Shown here: piece by piece, positions 13,701 to 29,300 of the stretch
How positions within the stretch are numbered: position 1 is the stretch's first letter
Layout of the letters: each line of letters starts with the position of its first letter
Source of the DNA: Lutraria lutraria
Taxonomy: Eukaryota > Mollusca > Bivalvia > Venerida > Mactridae
Length of the DNA: 64,000 nt
Direction: 5' to 3'
Assembly: GCA_964023205.1 (NCBI GenBank)
Contig: OZ026842.1
Location: forward strand, 4,071,067-4,135,066
The notes under the pieces: generated by a model
What the model was told of the DNA's origin: nothing
Seen by the model: the letters and a program-made list of their open reading frames with translations, nothing else
Database searches by the model: none
Program-made: the position numbers and the translations under genes

Positions 13701-16700
13701 TATTTTACTGTATTTCAGAGATTTTATCCTGGCAGAGTGGTGAAAAGAATGAAAATAGTAATGTTTCCTTGACTTGGGTGGTTAGAAATATTCATGGTTG
13801 GTCAAACATGATCATACATAAAACAAACAAAGATGGAACTAGAGAAAGAATTTTGTCTGTGGATCAAAATGGAGAGGTAACATCAAACTGTCTCTTATTT
13901 AGCTCATGTAGTCAACCTTCAGTTAGAATCTTTATATTACAGCAATTTGTTTCCTGGCTGAACAGTATTATCAGCATCCTGTCATAGTAATTATTCCCGC
14001 CTTTTGAAGAAAAGGGGGTATATTGCTTTGCAAATGTTAGTTCGACCGGCGGTCTGTCTGGGTGAATGATAGGCCACTTGTTGGGTACTGAAAGGGTCTT
14101 GTGGCGTATGCAAGGACACTTGTTGGTTACTTTAAGGTCTTGTTTGGTAGTTTTAGGGGTCTTGTTGGGTAGTTTTAGGGGTCCTGTTGGGTATCAAAGA
14201 ACAGAAGAAATATCCAACAGATGTCCATTCAGCGGAATGTTTGTCTATAACTAAACCTTGTCCGGGCAATAACTAGAGAACTATTTGGCCTAACTTACTC
14301 AGATTTGGTTTGGAGGTGGTCATCACATGTAGATGACTCCTTTTCAGGGTTCTCAATAACAGCAGGCTGCTGCTTAGAAATGTGTTTGGGCCGGTTAGGA
14401 ATATCAAAAGTTTATGGAATATCGCTAGAAAATGCCCAGACCCCCCTAACGGGCCTGTTAGTCTAGCTTTTGGCTTGTTGGCCACAAACTTAATGAGAAC
14501 CCTGCCTATTGATTATGAGGCCAGTATGTCAAAGGTAAAGGTGACACAGTGATCTTCAGCACAAAAACTTTGTCTGGCCAGTAACTAGAGAATGGTTTGG
14601 CCTTAGGTCCTCAGATTTAGTTGGGTGTTTAGTTATCACATTAAGATGACCCCCTATTGGTTTTGAAGTCAAAGTTCAAGGTTTTACTATCCAGTGGACC
14701 TTTAGAGGGCATCTGTGTTTCACAAACACTTCTCGTTGATTTAAAAAACAGTACCTATTTAATTTATCTCTCCTCGTGGATCAACAATCAACAGTTATAT
14801 TTTCAAGAAAAAAGTATAAATGTATATATATTTTGCAGATTACATATGATTCAGCTACTAAGCTGTCTTTATCCCCATTTTCAACATTCCAAACGGATGG
14901 AGCGCATGTTGTGTTACCTGTGACATCTCTGTCATGTTCTGATGTAGGACAATATTCACTCAGTGTGAGTCAACCTACAGGGGAAATATCTAGATCTGAA
15001 GATGTGGAATTATTTAGTAAGTAGAACGTTACTATGACAATCTTTAATTTTTTATCATTAAAATGTTTATATTTAATCAATGGAGTGTGTTTGGTATAAT
15101 GTTTAAACTCAAAAGCAGATATAAATCTCTCAAAGTAATGCTTTTTCAAATCTACACCTGTGGAATAAGAATTTTGATTAACAAAATTCTGGTGCCACTG
15201 GCATCAAATCAAGTAGTGGCATATAGCTTTGTCTGTCTGTACAAGTTTATGTCTAGCTGCCATTGGGGGCTTATATTTATGCATTAATTGAATGCAGCTT
15301 TTTGTTTGTGAACATATTACGAAATAATGTTTCCTTATGTAGATTTATTTATAGGTTATTTGGTTGGCCCTGTGTCACAGTTTATGTCAGTGATTTATTT
15401 GTTGTTGTTTTTTTGACAGGGAAACCATCTGTTGAAGTAATTTACCCTCCTGAAGCAGTGACAAGAAGCAATTTCAATGACATTGTATGTGAGGCTGACC
15501 TTGGCTACCCATCAGGGATGTTGATCATGAAGGTTTCCAATGACAACAGCTCGTATCAATATTATGCTGTTCCTGGCAGTGAGATAGATGTAATAACTAA
15601 TACAACTTGCAAGACTAATGCAAAGTTCAACTTTACTGGTAAGAAATCTTCTCTAACATTTAATATGGAAATATTGTGCTGTTAAACCAGTGTTAGCGGC
15701 CACTTACAAATAATGCCCACCCTGTTAATAAAGACCATTCTTTTAAAAAAGTCATTGTACATTAAAAGCAAAACGACATCTGAATAAGTGCAACTTGTCA
15801 ATAAAGGCCACGTTTTGTTTTTCCCAACAGTGGCCTTTGTTATATTGTTATAGCACTTTCAATTTCTATAATTCAATATCAAAGTCAATGTGGTTGTTTA
15901 TCTTTCAGTAATAAAACAATTTCTGAATTGGGCTTGGGGAGATGAACAAATAGAATAAAGACATAGGAAAACAAATTCTTTCCTCTGATTGCGATAATTT
16001 TAAAAGAATTGTCTAGTGATGAGCAAAATAGATTTCTGATTCCCTTAATGTTCACTGATTCCCTTAATGTTCACTGATTCCCTTAATGTTCACTGATTCC
16101 CTTAATGTTCACTGGTTTCCTAAATGTTCACTGATTCCCTTAATGTTCACTGATTCCCTTAATGTTCACTGATTCCCTTAATGTTCACTGGTTTCCTAAA
16201 TGTGTAAATTTATTTGGAAGCTTATTCACAGGCAAAGAAATCTTGTATACTGTCAAACCTGTGTTAGTGGCCAACTGCAAGTTAAGGCCACTCTGTGAAT
16301 GAAGGCCACTCTTCAAAGTAGCATCATTGACTATTTAGTACAAAATGACCCCTGAATAAAAGCAACCTGTCAATAAAGGCCACATTTTGTCTTTCCCTAG
16401 GATGGCCTTTTTTACAGATTCGACTGTTCTTGTTTTTGATGTATATTCTGATCATACATTACAGATGGATTCTGGGAAACAATTCGCGGCTCTAATACAT
16501 CTTACATACAATGTGGTGTGTATAATCCATCCAGTAAACACCCTAGTTCACGTCTTGTGATGTCAAAATTGGTGGAAATACCAAAAGGTATGATAATCCT
16601 ATGTATACATTAGTCATATTTGTATTAAATTGGTAGCTTATATTTAGATTGTTAATTTAAAAAAAAATCATTGGTCCAAGATTGCTTTTTTAGACATCAC

Positions 16701-19700
16701 ATCTAACAATGTATTAATGTTCTGATGTATTTGCTCAATGCTACACAAAAATGTTGATGTTACAAAATTATTATCGTCCATTTATCATTATTTCTTTGTT
16801 AGTTACCTCAGATCCTTCAATTTATTTATGGAGTTGTTGCCCTTGCTTAAATATAGAAAAATACTAATTTATATATATATTTTTTTGCATGGTGACCAAT
16901 TTTTTTCTTCATCAAATTAGATTGATACTGTGTTATTGCATCTTTTTACTATAAGTTTTCATTGAAATTGATTTCTTTAATCTTTGAAAAATGGTTTACT
17001 CCCATAGACTTCAATGCAAATTTCAGGAAAAAAACTCAAAAGTGAATCATTGCTTTTGAAAAATCTTATGGTAAATCGTTCTTCTGTCATGGAAATCTAT
17101 AACAATGATAAACATTTCCATTATCTGTATGCCCCATTTTGAGATTTCGGGTATTAATCATGGGAGTTAGGATCCTAATACATTAAAGAAAATTGTGTTT
17201 AAATAACAAAGCACTTTATATCCCAGTTTCATGACATGCATGTTTATTATCTATATAACACAGAAGACTCTGACGGAGGTACGACTCTCATTAGTCCATG
17301 GATTACATCATTAACTGGTGTCACACCTGAATCCACTCGTCCTGAGATAGCGGCGGAAACTTTTCAACCTGCCCTTGTTACACCTACACCACCTTCCAGA
17401 AGACCAGGTAAGGATTTATTTAGTGTTTGTTGTTGTTTTTAGTAAGTTAGTATTTTGGGAACATGACCCATTCCCTTGGGATTGGGAATTTCATGTTTTG
17501 ATAAAAAATTTGTAATCTTTATTGTTTTACTTAATATTAAAACAATGTTTTCGAGACATTCCTAAAGTATTACAATACATGTATAATACAAAAAATGTAG
17601 ATGTTCTTAAATATTTCCATTATATACTTGTACAGTAATTCCAGTGAAGATCAACCAGCATAGGCTAAGAAATGTACAGCTGTTATCAGCCTTCAAGCTT
17701 TATTTTTTTTGTGCTTTTTTGTATCAAGAAATTTGTGCCAATTAAGGAATGGTAATTGGTTAATTGTGGCCCAATATTCACAGATGGGTATTGTATAACT
17801 GGTTACACATAATAAAATGAGTATGTTTTTTTGTAATTTTCAGAAATTATATCATGGATAAATGGCGATACCTACTTTGGAAAACCTGTTAATCTCACAT
17901 GGATGGCTACAGATATTGAAGGCTGGGATAATATCATACTTGACAGGGAGTATGCTGATGGACGTCAAGAGAATATCAGTATAGTTAGAACTGACACAAT
18001 GGTATGTGATGATAGCAACCCAAACAATTATCTATTTGTTTAAACTTATTTATTTTACATTGATTGTAGAGCATGTTCATACAACTTATATTATCTAATC
18101 TCGATGACTGCTTCCTGAATTCTGACCAGTACTTGCACTGAAAGAAGGGATTGTAAAGGTTCCAATCAAATTCCGTTACTGACAGGTTCGAACCTGCAAC
18201 CTCCAGGTTAGGAGTCCGATGCTCTACCCCTAGACCACAGCAATTATTTATCTATTAACATCACAGTTTTAAAACAATCTCATATCTAGCTTACCAAAAC
18301 ATGTTAGGTAAAGTGTATTATAGACAGGGTTTTCTTTATTATATAATTACTGTCTGTTAAAGGCACCTTCCCCTCTGAAAATTTCTTTGAAATAATGCAA
18401 TTTTCCCCAATTTTCAGTTTACTCCTTGAAATTTTATTCCCAAAATTGCTTTCAGATCAGAATTTTTCCTCAAAAGAGGCTTTAGTCCGCTATTTCAATC
18501 ATCCCCATATAAAGTGCTATAGTAATCATTCTCTGGCTATGGTTACTCTGTATGTTTCCTTCTATTCATTGGCATCATTGTCTTATTACTTGGTCAATTT
18601 AAATCAAACTGCTGGGAAATGTAGGTTAGGTAGTTGAAAATCGTTTATAAAAATCAAGTGTTAAATTTTTTGACTTTTAAAGCCCTGATCCATATTCAAC
18701 AACTCAGGTGATAGATTAATTACAGGTCACTTTGGCCTTTTTTACATTCATGTTCATTAGGTTACATGCAATTTGCATAATCTTAGCTTTCCCCTAACCT
18801 TTATGTTTCCTGAGCTTATTAATAGAGTTAGAGAAGTAAGGAAGGAGGGGTGGATTGCTGGTAATGCTCTGGAATGGTCATGGGTTCAAATCTTGGCTCC
18901 ACCTTCCAATGTTTTAGGGAGACTTTTTCAATGTCTGAATCACTACTACCAACCCCAGTTCCTGTTTAGAAAATATCAGGAAACTGGTGAGGCTTGTATT
19001 GGTGCTTTACACAGGGTAGGATAAAGATAAAAGAACCATAAAAACTATTCAAAATAAGAGTATGAATATAAATGCCTGCAGTTCTCTTGTATCTTATCTC
19101 CCCTCTCTCTGGGGCAGCTCTAATATGACCATAGCTGCTAAATAGGATTTTAACCAACAGATAAATAAAACTAAAAAGATAAGTTTTTGGTACTGAGCAC
19201 CATATTTTTCTTTCAATGTATTAGGTATGGAATAAACTACATGTATGTTTTGCTGCAAATGAAATTGACTTCTTACTTATTCATTTTACAGACTGTAGAC
19301 AATACACATCCAAATTTGGCAATAGCTCATGATTCAGAATTTAAGATAAACATGGCTAACATAATTCTGAGAATTCCCTCTCTGTCATGTGACGATGAAG
19401 CTGTGTATACAATCAAAGTACAGGAACCTAATAAAGTCATCAGTCGATCTGAAAAATTGGATTTGTTTCGTAAGTTTTATTTTAATTAGAATCTGTTTAT
19501 TGGTGCTCGAACGGTAACACGCTGTACTACTGAATGAAAGGATGTGGCTTTGATTCTCGGCTTCGCTTTCCTGGATTTGTCTGGAACGCTTTTCCCAACT
19601 ACAGAGTACTGTGTCTAAAAAATCACAAGAAAAAGGGCTTGGTGTGTATCAATGCCTTATACCGGACATGATAAAGAACCAGTGAAAAAAACAATTCAAA

Positions 19701-22700
19701 ATTAGAGTAAAGATACTCCTGTATCTGCTCTCTCTTATTTTAGGCTTAATAAATGCCTTATCATTATATTCATGTATTATGGAATGGGGCCCTATGTTAT
19801 TAATTATGCCCCCTTTCGAAGTTGGTTGGTCTTAAGGTACGTCAGTCAGTCCTTCCATAACCAAACCTTATCCTACTGGTCACCTGAGAAAGACTTGGGC
19901 TAAGCTCTTCAGATTTGATTGGATGGTTGGTCATCACATGTAGATGACCTGTATTGATTTTAAGGTCAGTATGTCAAAGTCAAGCCATCCATGTTTCACA
20001 AATACTTCTTTTTCTTCTTGATTTTATCAAAGTAAAGCTAGATGTTTGCAACAAAATAAGTCTGTGAATCTGACACCATTTGTTAACCTAGATGATTACA
20101 TGACATCTAATATATCATTGATCATATGTAAACTTTCTTTCTGTTTTTGTCCTCAGGAGAACCAACAGTTAAGATGGAATCCCCAGTCTCCACAAGAAAT
20201 TTAAGTCAGGTGAAATGTACAGCTGACTTAGGGTATCCTGCGGGAAGTTTTGTTATGCGTGTTTCTGACAAACAGAATTCTACAAGATTTTTTTATGTTC
20301 CAAAACGTCTGATAACTGAAGTGGGAGATGATCCATGTTTTAAAATTGTATCATTCAATTTTACTGGTAAGTATTGAACTAATGATGGTCTTGTGGTAAC
20401 ATGCTGGACTACCATTTGGAAGGTCTTGGGTTTGAATCTCAGCTCTGGCTTCCAATATTTCAGGGGTGCATTTTCAATGTCTTAATCCCCACTACCTAAG
20501 CCATGTAGCCCAGTACTAAAACCACTATAATGGACAAGGCATGTATTAGTGCTTTACACTAGGCAGAATAAAGAACAAAGGAAAACTATTTGAAATAAGA
20601 GAAGGGGTATAAATAATCTTACATCTCTGGGATGACTCTGATATAACTATGAATGGACTGTTAAACAACATACTAAGTTTTGAACTATGGTATTTTTTAC
20701 AGTAATTGTAGTGGACATTATTAGTACCAGTTCAAATGTTATTAAATGCAGTGTAGTGAACAAGTTGGTTTATCCCAGGAGTGCGATTTCCACCAAGAAT
20801 TCAATTTGTGATACCATATTTATATTAAAATGGAACTTTAATACATATACTGTTATAGAAAATGATTTGGTTGAAATAACCAAGTGTCAAATTTTTAATG
20901 CTATTGCTGTAAGTTCATTAAGTACTTCCTCTGTGGATTAAACAATTTAATCAACTACATTCAAACCTGTTTCAGTGGTAACCTTTGGATAAAGGCCATC
21001 CTGTTATTTATAATCTTTCTTTTAAAAACCATCATTGATTATTTAGATCAAAGTGACCTCTGATTGAAGGTCACCTATGAATTAAAGGGGCATACCCTAC
21101 AACTTGGTGCATCTAGAATCAAGGCAAAATGATGATAAATTAGAAGCTTGTAAAGAAAAAAGCTGCCGAAGAAAGTTTCAGCCAAAACTTCATCCAATTA
21201 AAAATAAAATCACAAAAAATATAAGTTTCCATAAAAGATCAGAAACTCTTTGGAATTTGTTGTACAATTTTTGGGTGGAAGTGATTTATTATTCATAGCT
21301 ATGACTTTTGCTGCTAGTACCTAAACTAGGCATTTTATGACCCAAGTTCTTGTAATTATCCATTATATATTGTTTTACATATACATCTAACACATTTTTA
21401 CACTTTCACAGAATGTTTGTCAGTTGTAGGGTATGCCCCTTTAAGTACTTATTTTGTCTTTCCCAGGGTGACCTTTGTTCATAGGTTGGACTGTATTAAG
21501 TTAACATCGTTTATTATTGTTTTCTATTGTAGATGGTCTTTTACCTAAGTCTGAAGATCCTGGGATATCCTATGTACAGTGTGGTGTATATAATCCCAGA
21601 AGTGTTTTGTCTAGAACTGGTTTTGTGTTATCAGATGTAACTGAAGTGTTACCTTTACCAGGTAGACTTCAATCCTTATGTTTTTATCATTTTTTTAGAA
21701 AAACTCCAGTCTACTGAAATCTTTTCACAATTATTAATGTTAAGCTTTTGCTTATTTTGTTTGTTTGAGTTTATGAGAGGTTAAGGTCACTGACTTCAAA
21801 ACACTGTAACCTCTCACTGATAGAGTGTGGTGGGTTCGAGCCCAGCTACCGACCATGTCTCTTTATGTGAGAAAGTAGACAGTGGAGGATGGGAGTCTAG
21901 TATTGGTTCTTCCCAGGAACGATGGTTAGGTGAACTGTCCACCTCTGTCTATGACTCTGACTGTTGAAAAGGAGCGTAAAACTCAAACAAACAAACAAAC
22001 AAACAAAACAACAACAAAAAACGAGCGAGCGAGCAAACAAACGAACGAACAGACAAACAAACAAACAAACAAACAATAATTTGTGAAGTAAATAATCCCC
22101 AAAAGATATGAGGCCCCAAAAAAACTGTTTGTTCCGGTAGGGTAGATAGGTCAGGGCTTATTTTGCTTTTGAAGATGTGCCGAAAGTGGATTTACCGTTC
22201 CTCGGGCCTAATAAAAAGTCGTAAGTTGCTGGGAAAATAAGGGTCAGTCGGGGAATCAAAAACAAACAATTTTGTTTTAAGCCTTAAGTGTTTGTTAGTA
22301 TTTTTGCAGCTCATTGAAATGTTAACCATATACTTCATCATTGAATATTTTTTTTTATTAATTATCTTTATTGTGTTGTTGAATACATGGAAACCACAAG
22401 ATGAGTTGTTTGTTTATTTCGTTGATTTACAAAATGTATGTTATATTTAATAATAATATGACACTAACACGTCTATTTATAATTATTCTCTATTCCTTAT
22501 AATTCCATATAATAACATTTCGACTGTATTAGCCTTCATCAGTGATATTGAAAAAATAATAATAAAATTAGAAAATAAAAAAATAAGTAAAAAATAATAT
22601 ATTACATTTTGTATAAACAAATTTTTTTTTATTTATGTTGTAATATGAATTCTTATGTTTCAGTTTTATCAAATGACACAAAACAACCTAGCAATGAGAC

Positions 22701-25700
22701 TGTAGATCCAATGACACCGTTTATACATGATGTGAAAGATGCTGGTGATAAAGGAGACATTGCAGATGTTACTGATGGTTTAGACAGTTTACCTATTGGT
22801 TCTAACATACCTTTTACTACTCCTGCTTTACCTGTTTGGAATAATCCTGGTATGTACAATTACAATCTAACGTACATTCTGTGATAATAGTTTCGCCAGA
22901 TTGAAAAATTGGCACCAAAAGTTAGAAACTCTATTAAACTTTAAAACTTTTCTGTACTGTTCTGTTTAACTTCTTAACAAATGATATGTCACTCTCAGAC
23001 ATTTCCGTCATGTTTTGACTATAAATTGCTGTATACAAAGTCACTTGAATCAATTTTATGTATTTACTATATTATGTAAAAGATGATATATATTAGGTAT
23101 AAGTCCATTCAATACACTTCCTGTTCTATTCTGCTCCTATTCAAAGTTGGTACATGTATATTATCAAATATTACATGTATATTTATTTTAGTGAATAAAA
23201 GTGTTGCATGACTTACTGTTATCATTTTGCCACATAACTACAATTTGCACACTATAATTATGATCTATTATATATCAGTGATCACATCCTGGGTTAGTGG
23301 TGACCCTGTGATTGGTAACACTCTGTCACTTACCTGGATGGCTCATGGTATTGGTGGATGGCAAGATATTGTGGTAGATAGAAAATACACTGATGGCAGA
23401 GTGGAGAATTTAACCAACATTAATTTTGATACATTGGTAAGCCTTATTTCAAAATAACCGTTATTTCCCAGACGTCCTTGACAATTTTTCTGTGCGCAAT
23501 AATAAAATGAAATACTGGTTTATTTTGTTGGGCCTAATTTTTGAAGTACAGTACAACCTCTCCAGAGTGGCCCTCTTGAACAACAACCTCCCTTCTACAA
23601 CAGCATGATTTTTCCTACTGCTCGATTTAACTACCGTATTAATTTAACCTTTAGAGGAACAACCACTCAACAACAACATATTTTGGTTACTCAAAAATGG
23701 TATTGCTTTGGAGAGGGTGCACTGTACTTACTAAAATGGCTATTAAATGGGAAATAAATTTGAGGATATTGAAATTTTGGTTTATCATTCTATGTCAATG
23801 TCTTTAATAAACTATCTCATTGTTGAAGTAAACACGTACAAAGTAGATAGTACCAGGTGATTGACTCTCAATTGAAGAAAAATAAAGTTAATGTGGCAGA
23901 TATTACTGTAATGGCAATGATATTATACTTGAATATGCATGTCACATTTGACTTATATTTATGGGGATTGGATTTCGTGGACAAGCCGGCACATGAAATC
24001 CACTTTTTCCCAAAGAATATTAGTGAGCAGTATTGGGTTTCCTGATCCATTCTTTGTCTACATTTCTACATGTCTACATATGTATTATCATTCTAAGGAC
24101 CAGGAATGTTACCTTTGATAAGACAGTGCCTGTATGGTATTTGGTAAATATGTTTTATGCCCCCTACATTCAAAATATGCGATAGGGCATGAGTTTAGTG
24201 TTACCCCTGTACTTCCATCTGTCTATTCAGATTTTGGTTTCCAACGGTGCCCCAATAAATATTCCATGGATTGGTTTTATATTTTACATGAAGGTGTATA
24301 ATAATAAAATACAGGTCAAGTTTGATGATTTCCATTAAAATCCAAGCAATTCACAGGAGTTATGGCCCCTTTATTACTTTGTGCTCAGTGGGGTATTCGA
24401 TTGTGTCCCCTGGACACATTTCTATGTTTAAAAAAAATTAAAAGAGAATAAGGCTGTGTATTGCCAGGCCAATTCAGATGTGATACGTGTAGCAGTTCAG
24501 GACTGACTTTAGGCTATTCATACACATATGAAAACTTCAGTTTCGTCTCTGATTTAATTATTTATGTTTTGTCAAGCAAAGGTTTCTATCACTTATTGTA
24601 AAATTAGTGCATTCATGATTTCAGTATGTAAAATAATTAATATTCATTGATATTTTTCAATGGATTTTGAAAGCTGAAATTGTACGTAAGTTATGATGTT
24701 TTCTTGTGCATGAAATTTATGAAAAGGCCAATTCGAACTGTACAAAGTGTAATACACTTGTTATAGCAGTCGTATCTGTTCAACAACGCACTGCGATATA
24801 CAGAAATACCAGTATACCAAAACATTCCTAAAAGAGAATAAGTCTTTGGTTTTGTTCTGTCAGTAAATATTGTGATGAAGTTGTTCATAAAATCAAAGGT
24901 TCTGTTTTTATGTCCCCCTTTCGAAGAATATATTGCTTTGCACATGTCAGTCTGTCCGTCTGTCCATCTTAACGAAATCTTGTCCACCCAATGACTGGAG
25001 GATGATTTGGCCTATAGTCCTCAGATTTAGTTGGGAGGTTTGTCATCACATGTAGGAGATCAACCCCTATTGATTTTGAGGTCAGTAGGTCAGAGATGTA
25101 GGTCCAGTTGGCCTTTAAGGGGCATCAGTGTTTCACAAGCACTTCTTGTTTAACATTCATCTTAATGAATGTTCAGTTACTAGACTGTACAGGACAACTT
25201 ATAACAAGTGTTATTGCGTATACTTTACAGACATTAACTAACAGTAACTCGGATATAAAAGTGGCGCCTGAGTCAGAGTTCTTACAAGAAAAAGCTAAAG
25301 TAGTTTTACCCATACCATCATTAGCTTGTGAAGATGAAGCTGTATATACCGTGCATGTAAGCAGTAAAGCTGGAAGGATTGAACGATCTGAAAATATAAG
25401 TGTATTCAGTAAGTGAGAAATTCTACACTTTGTTTATATATATATATATCAAGTTTTATGCCCCTTTTCAACAGTCAGAGTCATATGAGACGGACAGTTC
25501 TCCTAGCCATCATTCCTGGGAAGAACCAGTACTAGACTCCCATCAGCCGTAGGCAACTGCCTACTTTCTCACATAAAGAGACATGGTCGGCAGGAAGGCT
25601 TGAACTCATGACCCTCTATCAGTGAGAGATTACAGCGATTTGAAGTCAGTGACCTTAACCACTCGACCACGTAGGCAGGTCTACACTTGATGCATTTTAA

Positions 25701-26230
25701 AATAATGTTTATGCCTTTTCTTGGATTTTGCATTTTCTGACTTTGTGCTGTATCATTATCAAGCAGAACTATGTAGTGGTATTTATATATCTGTAATATG
25801 TTATTCTGTGGTATCAAACATTTATTGTTACCTTAATTGGTGTATTTGTAAAATGGATGTTGTGTATAGGTAAGAGGACATATTTGGGTGTTCTTTGTAA
25901 ATAAGAAAACTAAAAGGAGCGGTACTGTAGCTTTCTTATTAAGATTAACACCCAAATATGCACTCTAATCATCTTAGTGCTCTGCACATTTTAAGCCTGC
26001 ATCGAAACAAAGAAGTAAGAATGCCAGTTTTATATTCTATTAAGTTAAGAAAGCCAAAAAATTTTAAAATCCTTGTCACTGATTGGATAATAAAGTGGAC
26101 AAACACTTATTGAATGAATGTGTATTGAGTGCATTGTTTACAGTAACATTTAAATGCGTTCTTTTAATGTTTCCCAATTGATCGATTGATTAATTTGATG
26201 TGATGTGATGAGTTGTGATGTGATGTGATG

Positions 26231-26322
<92 letters not shown>

Positions 26323-29300
26323 AAGTGACGCCTCATTTTGTTTACTTTATTAGGAAAGCCAGAGGCCAAGCTGTCTGTACCCAGTGGTAATATTTCTAAC
26401 TCAGCATTTGATGAAGTTCTATGTGTAGCTGATATAGGCTACCCAGCAGGTTTATTAGGGGTCAAAGTATCAGACAGTCGTGGTAATGCCAAGTATTATT
26501 CTGTACCCAACTCTGTGGTGAATGTGATGTCAGATTCTCCATGTAGGAAAGTAGTTAGCTTCAAATTCACAGGTAACATTATAAGCATTGAGTTAAATTA
26601 GTACAATTTAAACTTCATCATTACAGTATCTATATGTTCCTTCCTGTTTTCAGGGAATTTGAAACTAATTATTGAAGTTTTGCTTAAATATGTTGATACT
26701 TTTATCCAATTAAGAACTTTATGAACAAAGGTAATCATTGATGTAAAAATTGTACATACTACAAGTGATAGAATTACAGTCAAACCTGTGAACAAAGGTC
26801 ACCTTTTGGAGAGACCTTATGGACCTTTATTTGGAGGTCATTTTGTTCTAAATAATCAATGATGGATTTTAGAAGAATGTCCTTATTTCACATAGTGGCC
26901 TTTATTCGGAGGTGGCCACTAACACATGTTTGACTGACAGTGTAAATTATCTTTGTTTGCCATAATATTAATTTAGAAGAACAATTTGAAGGGCATAACT
27001 ATATTATTTCAGAATTTGTACAATATGTTTCTCAACCATATTGAAATTTTAATTGTTACGCATGATAACACTATCTAACTTATTGAGGGGCATATTCAAT
27101 TGTTAATGATTATTGTTGAACTGTATTTCAGGAAGATACTGGAAACCTATAGAGAACTCTAATGAAACATTTATACAATGTGCTGTATATAACACCAACA
27201 TACAACGTCCTGACATGCGACTTGTATTATCTGAGCCCATACAAGCTCCGTCTGGTATAGTATTATGTCTTAACACAAATCCTTGAATTGGGATTTATTC
27301 GTAGTCATGACTGATCAAGTCATATTTTCTTGACTTGTTCATTGCTTATGTATGGTATTTGAGTCCTTATTGGTAGCTATAGATAAGAAGTTTGTTTCCG
27401 ATAGTTAGATTGATTTTATTCTGCATTCTCCCAATTGTAAAGGATGATGGGTGATTGGTGGTCTAATGGTTACATGCTGGACTAGCTACTAAATGAAAGG
27501 TTGTGGGTTTAAATCTCAGCTGCTCCTTTCGCTATTTCAGTGACGCATTTAGGGCCTTTTTCTTTCTATAACAGAAGCCGAAATTCAGTGACTTCCCAAT
27601 TGAAAAAGCCTCCATCCTTCCCAATAAAATGCTATTCTAACTTGGTTGTCTAACCTTCTCTAAATTGGGCCAAATGTCGCGCTTAAATTTCCCAAAATGA
27701 AAGGCCAAGGCCTCTTCCCTATTTTTGGAAAAAGTGCCCTGGCATTTTCAATGTCCCTATCCTGGCTACCAGACCAAGTACTGTGTTAAGAAAAATATAT
27801 GAAATGTATATCAGTGATTTACATTTGAATAACTAGGAAAAACTATTTGAAAGGAGAAGGAATATAAATGCCTGGTTTTGTAGTTTCTTATCTCCCTTCC
27901 CACTGGGTGTCTCTTAAATGTACAGTATACATAAATTGCATATTATTTTTTTGAATTTCTACTTTATATACTTCCTGTATTTTGAAATTCAAAGTAAGTT
28001 TGTGCGAGTGCTTAAATTAAGAGTGTTTTATTATCTGCTGCAGATATGCATAGTACTGGAAGCAGGCCTTTTGACTTCGTGAATCTGCATTCTGTTGTGG
28101 AGTTTGGGAAGCCAAGAAAGCCAGGATTTGATGCAGAAGAAATAACACCTGATGGTAGGAAACACTCCTGGAGACATGCAGGTAAATCACGACATTGTTA
28201 TCTTAACCCTTATACCATCATGGTACTGCCTTTTAACACCTCTACTTCTTCTATATGATCTAGCCTCTTAGCTTTTAATACCTTGTTTATTTTTCTGCTC
28301 AAATAAAATTAAGTTACATGTACTTGTAAATAATCATTATACTTCATTAATCTTCCATAAAAACAATTGATACAAAAACAATATGGATTATATTGAAAAA
28401 ATCACTTAAAAACAGTATCTTTTTATCGATTAAACCTGTATGCATATAGTGTTACATTTTGACTAGAAGGCTATACGGTATAGACTTCATGCTTTAACCA
28501 AAGCATCTACCCCATCAAAAGTAACTAGTTGTTTTTACATTGTAATTATCCAATGTTAGATGTATTGCCAGAAAAAATATTTTCAGTTGAATTGTTAGAA
28601 TTCTTGTGTAATAATTAATGCATGTTGGTTTGCAAATTAAAGAGGATAGCTTTTCTTTATTTTATTTTATATGTATGGCTTGTGAGTATTTATTTTATGG
28701 TAGATTGTAAAATGTGAATAGTTGAATATTCCATGCAAGCAGCAGAGATCTGGTGTAAATCGAATATTCATTTATTGTTCTAAATGAAAATCATATTCAT
28801 TATCAATGGATAGAAATCTTTCTATAAATGATATAGTAGCTTCATTTAGTATGACAATCCTGTACAAGAATTGATTGATTTTAATTAAATTTTATCATAT
28901 TGTAGAAGTTATATCGTGGTTAAATGGAGATAGGTACATTGATAAACCAGTGACCATTACCTGGATAGCTACTGATATACCAGATTGGGAACATATTGAG
29001 TTATACAGAAGATTTCCTACTGGACAATCGGAAAACATTAGTTTTATTCAATCTAATAATATGGTAAGTGCTGTCAAGGGTGTCATTTTTCTGCAGAATG
29101 CATTGAAATGCCTGAGGGGTCATTTCTAGATTCTGTGAGAAAATTTTGATGGGGGTTCCCTTTAAATGGATTGAATGCCGATTCTTGTCCCACATCCTGG
29201 CCTCTCTAGAACTAGATAATACAAATGTTAAATGTATGTATTTCACAGTTCTTCTAATTGGTTAATGTCAGGCTCATTCAGTCAAAGCAACTCTTTCAAG

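Noticed and set aside
18150..18245. tRNA-Arg-like gene on the minus strand
   Set aside because: The cloverleaf does not close: acceptor and anticodon stems mismatch.
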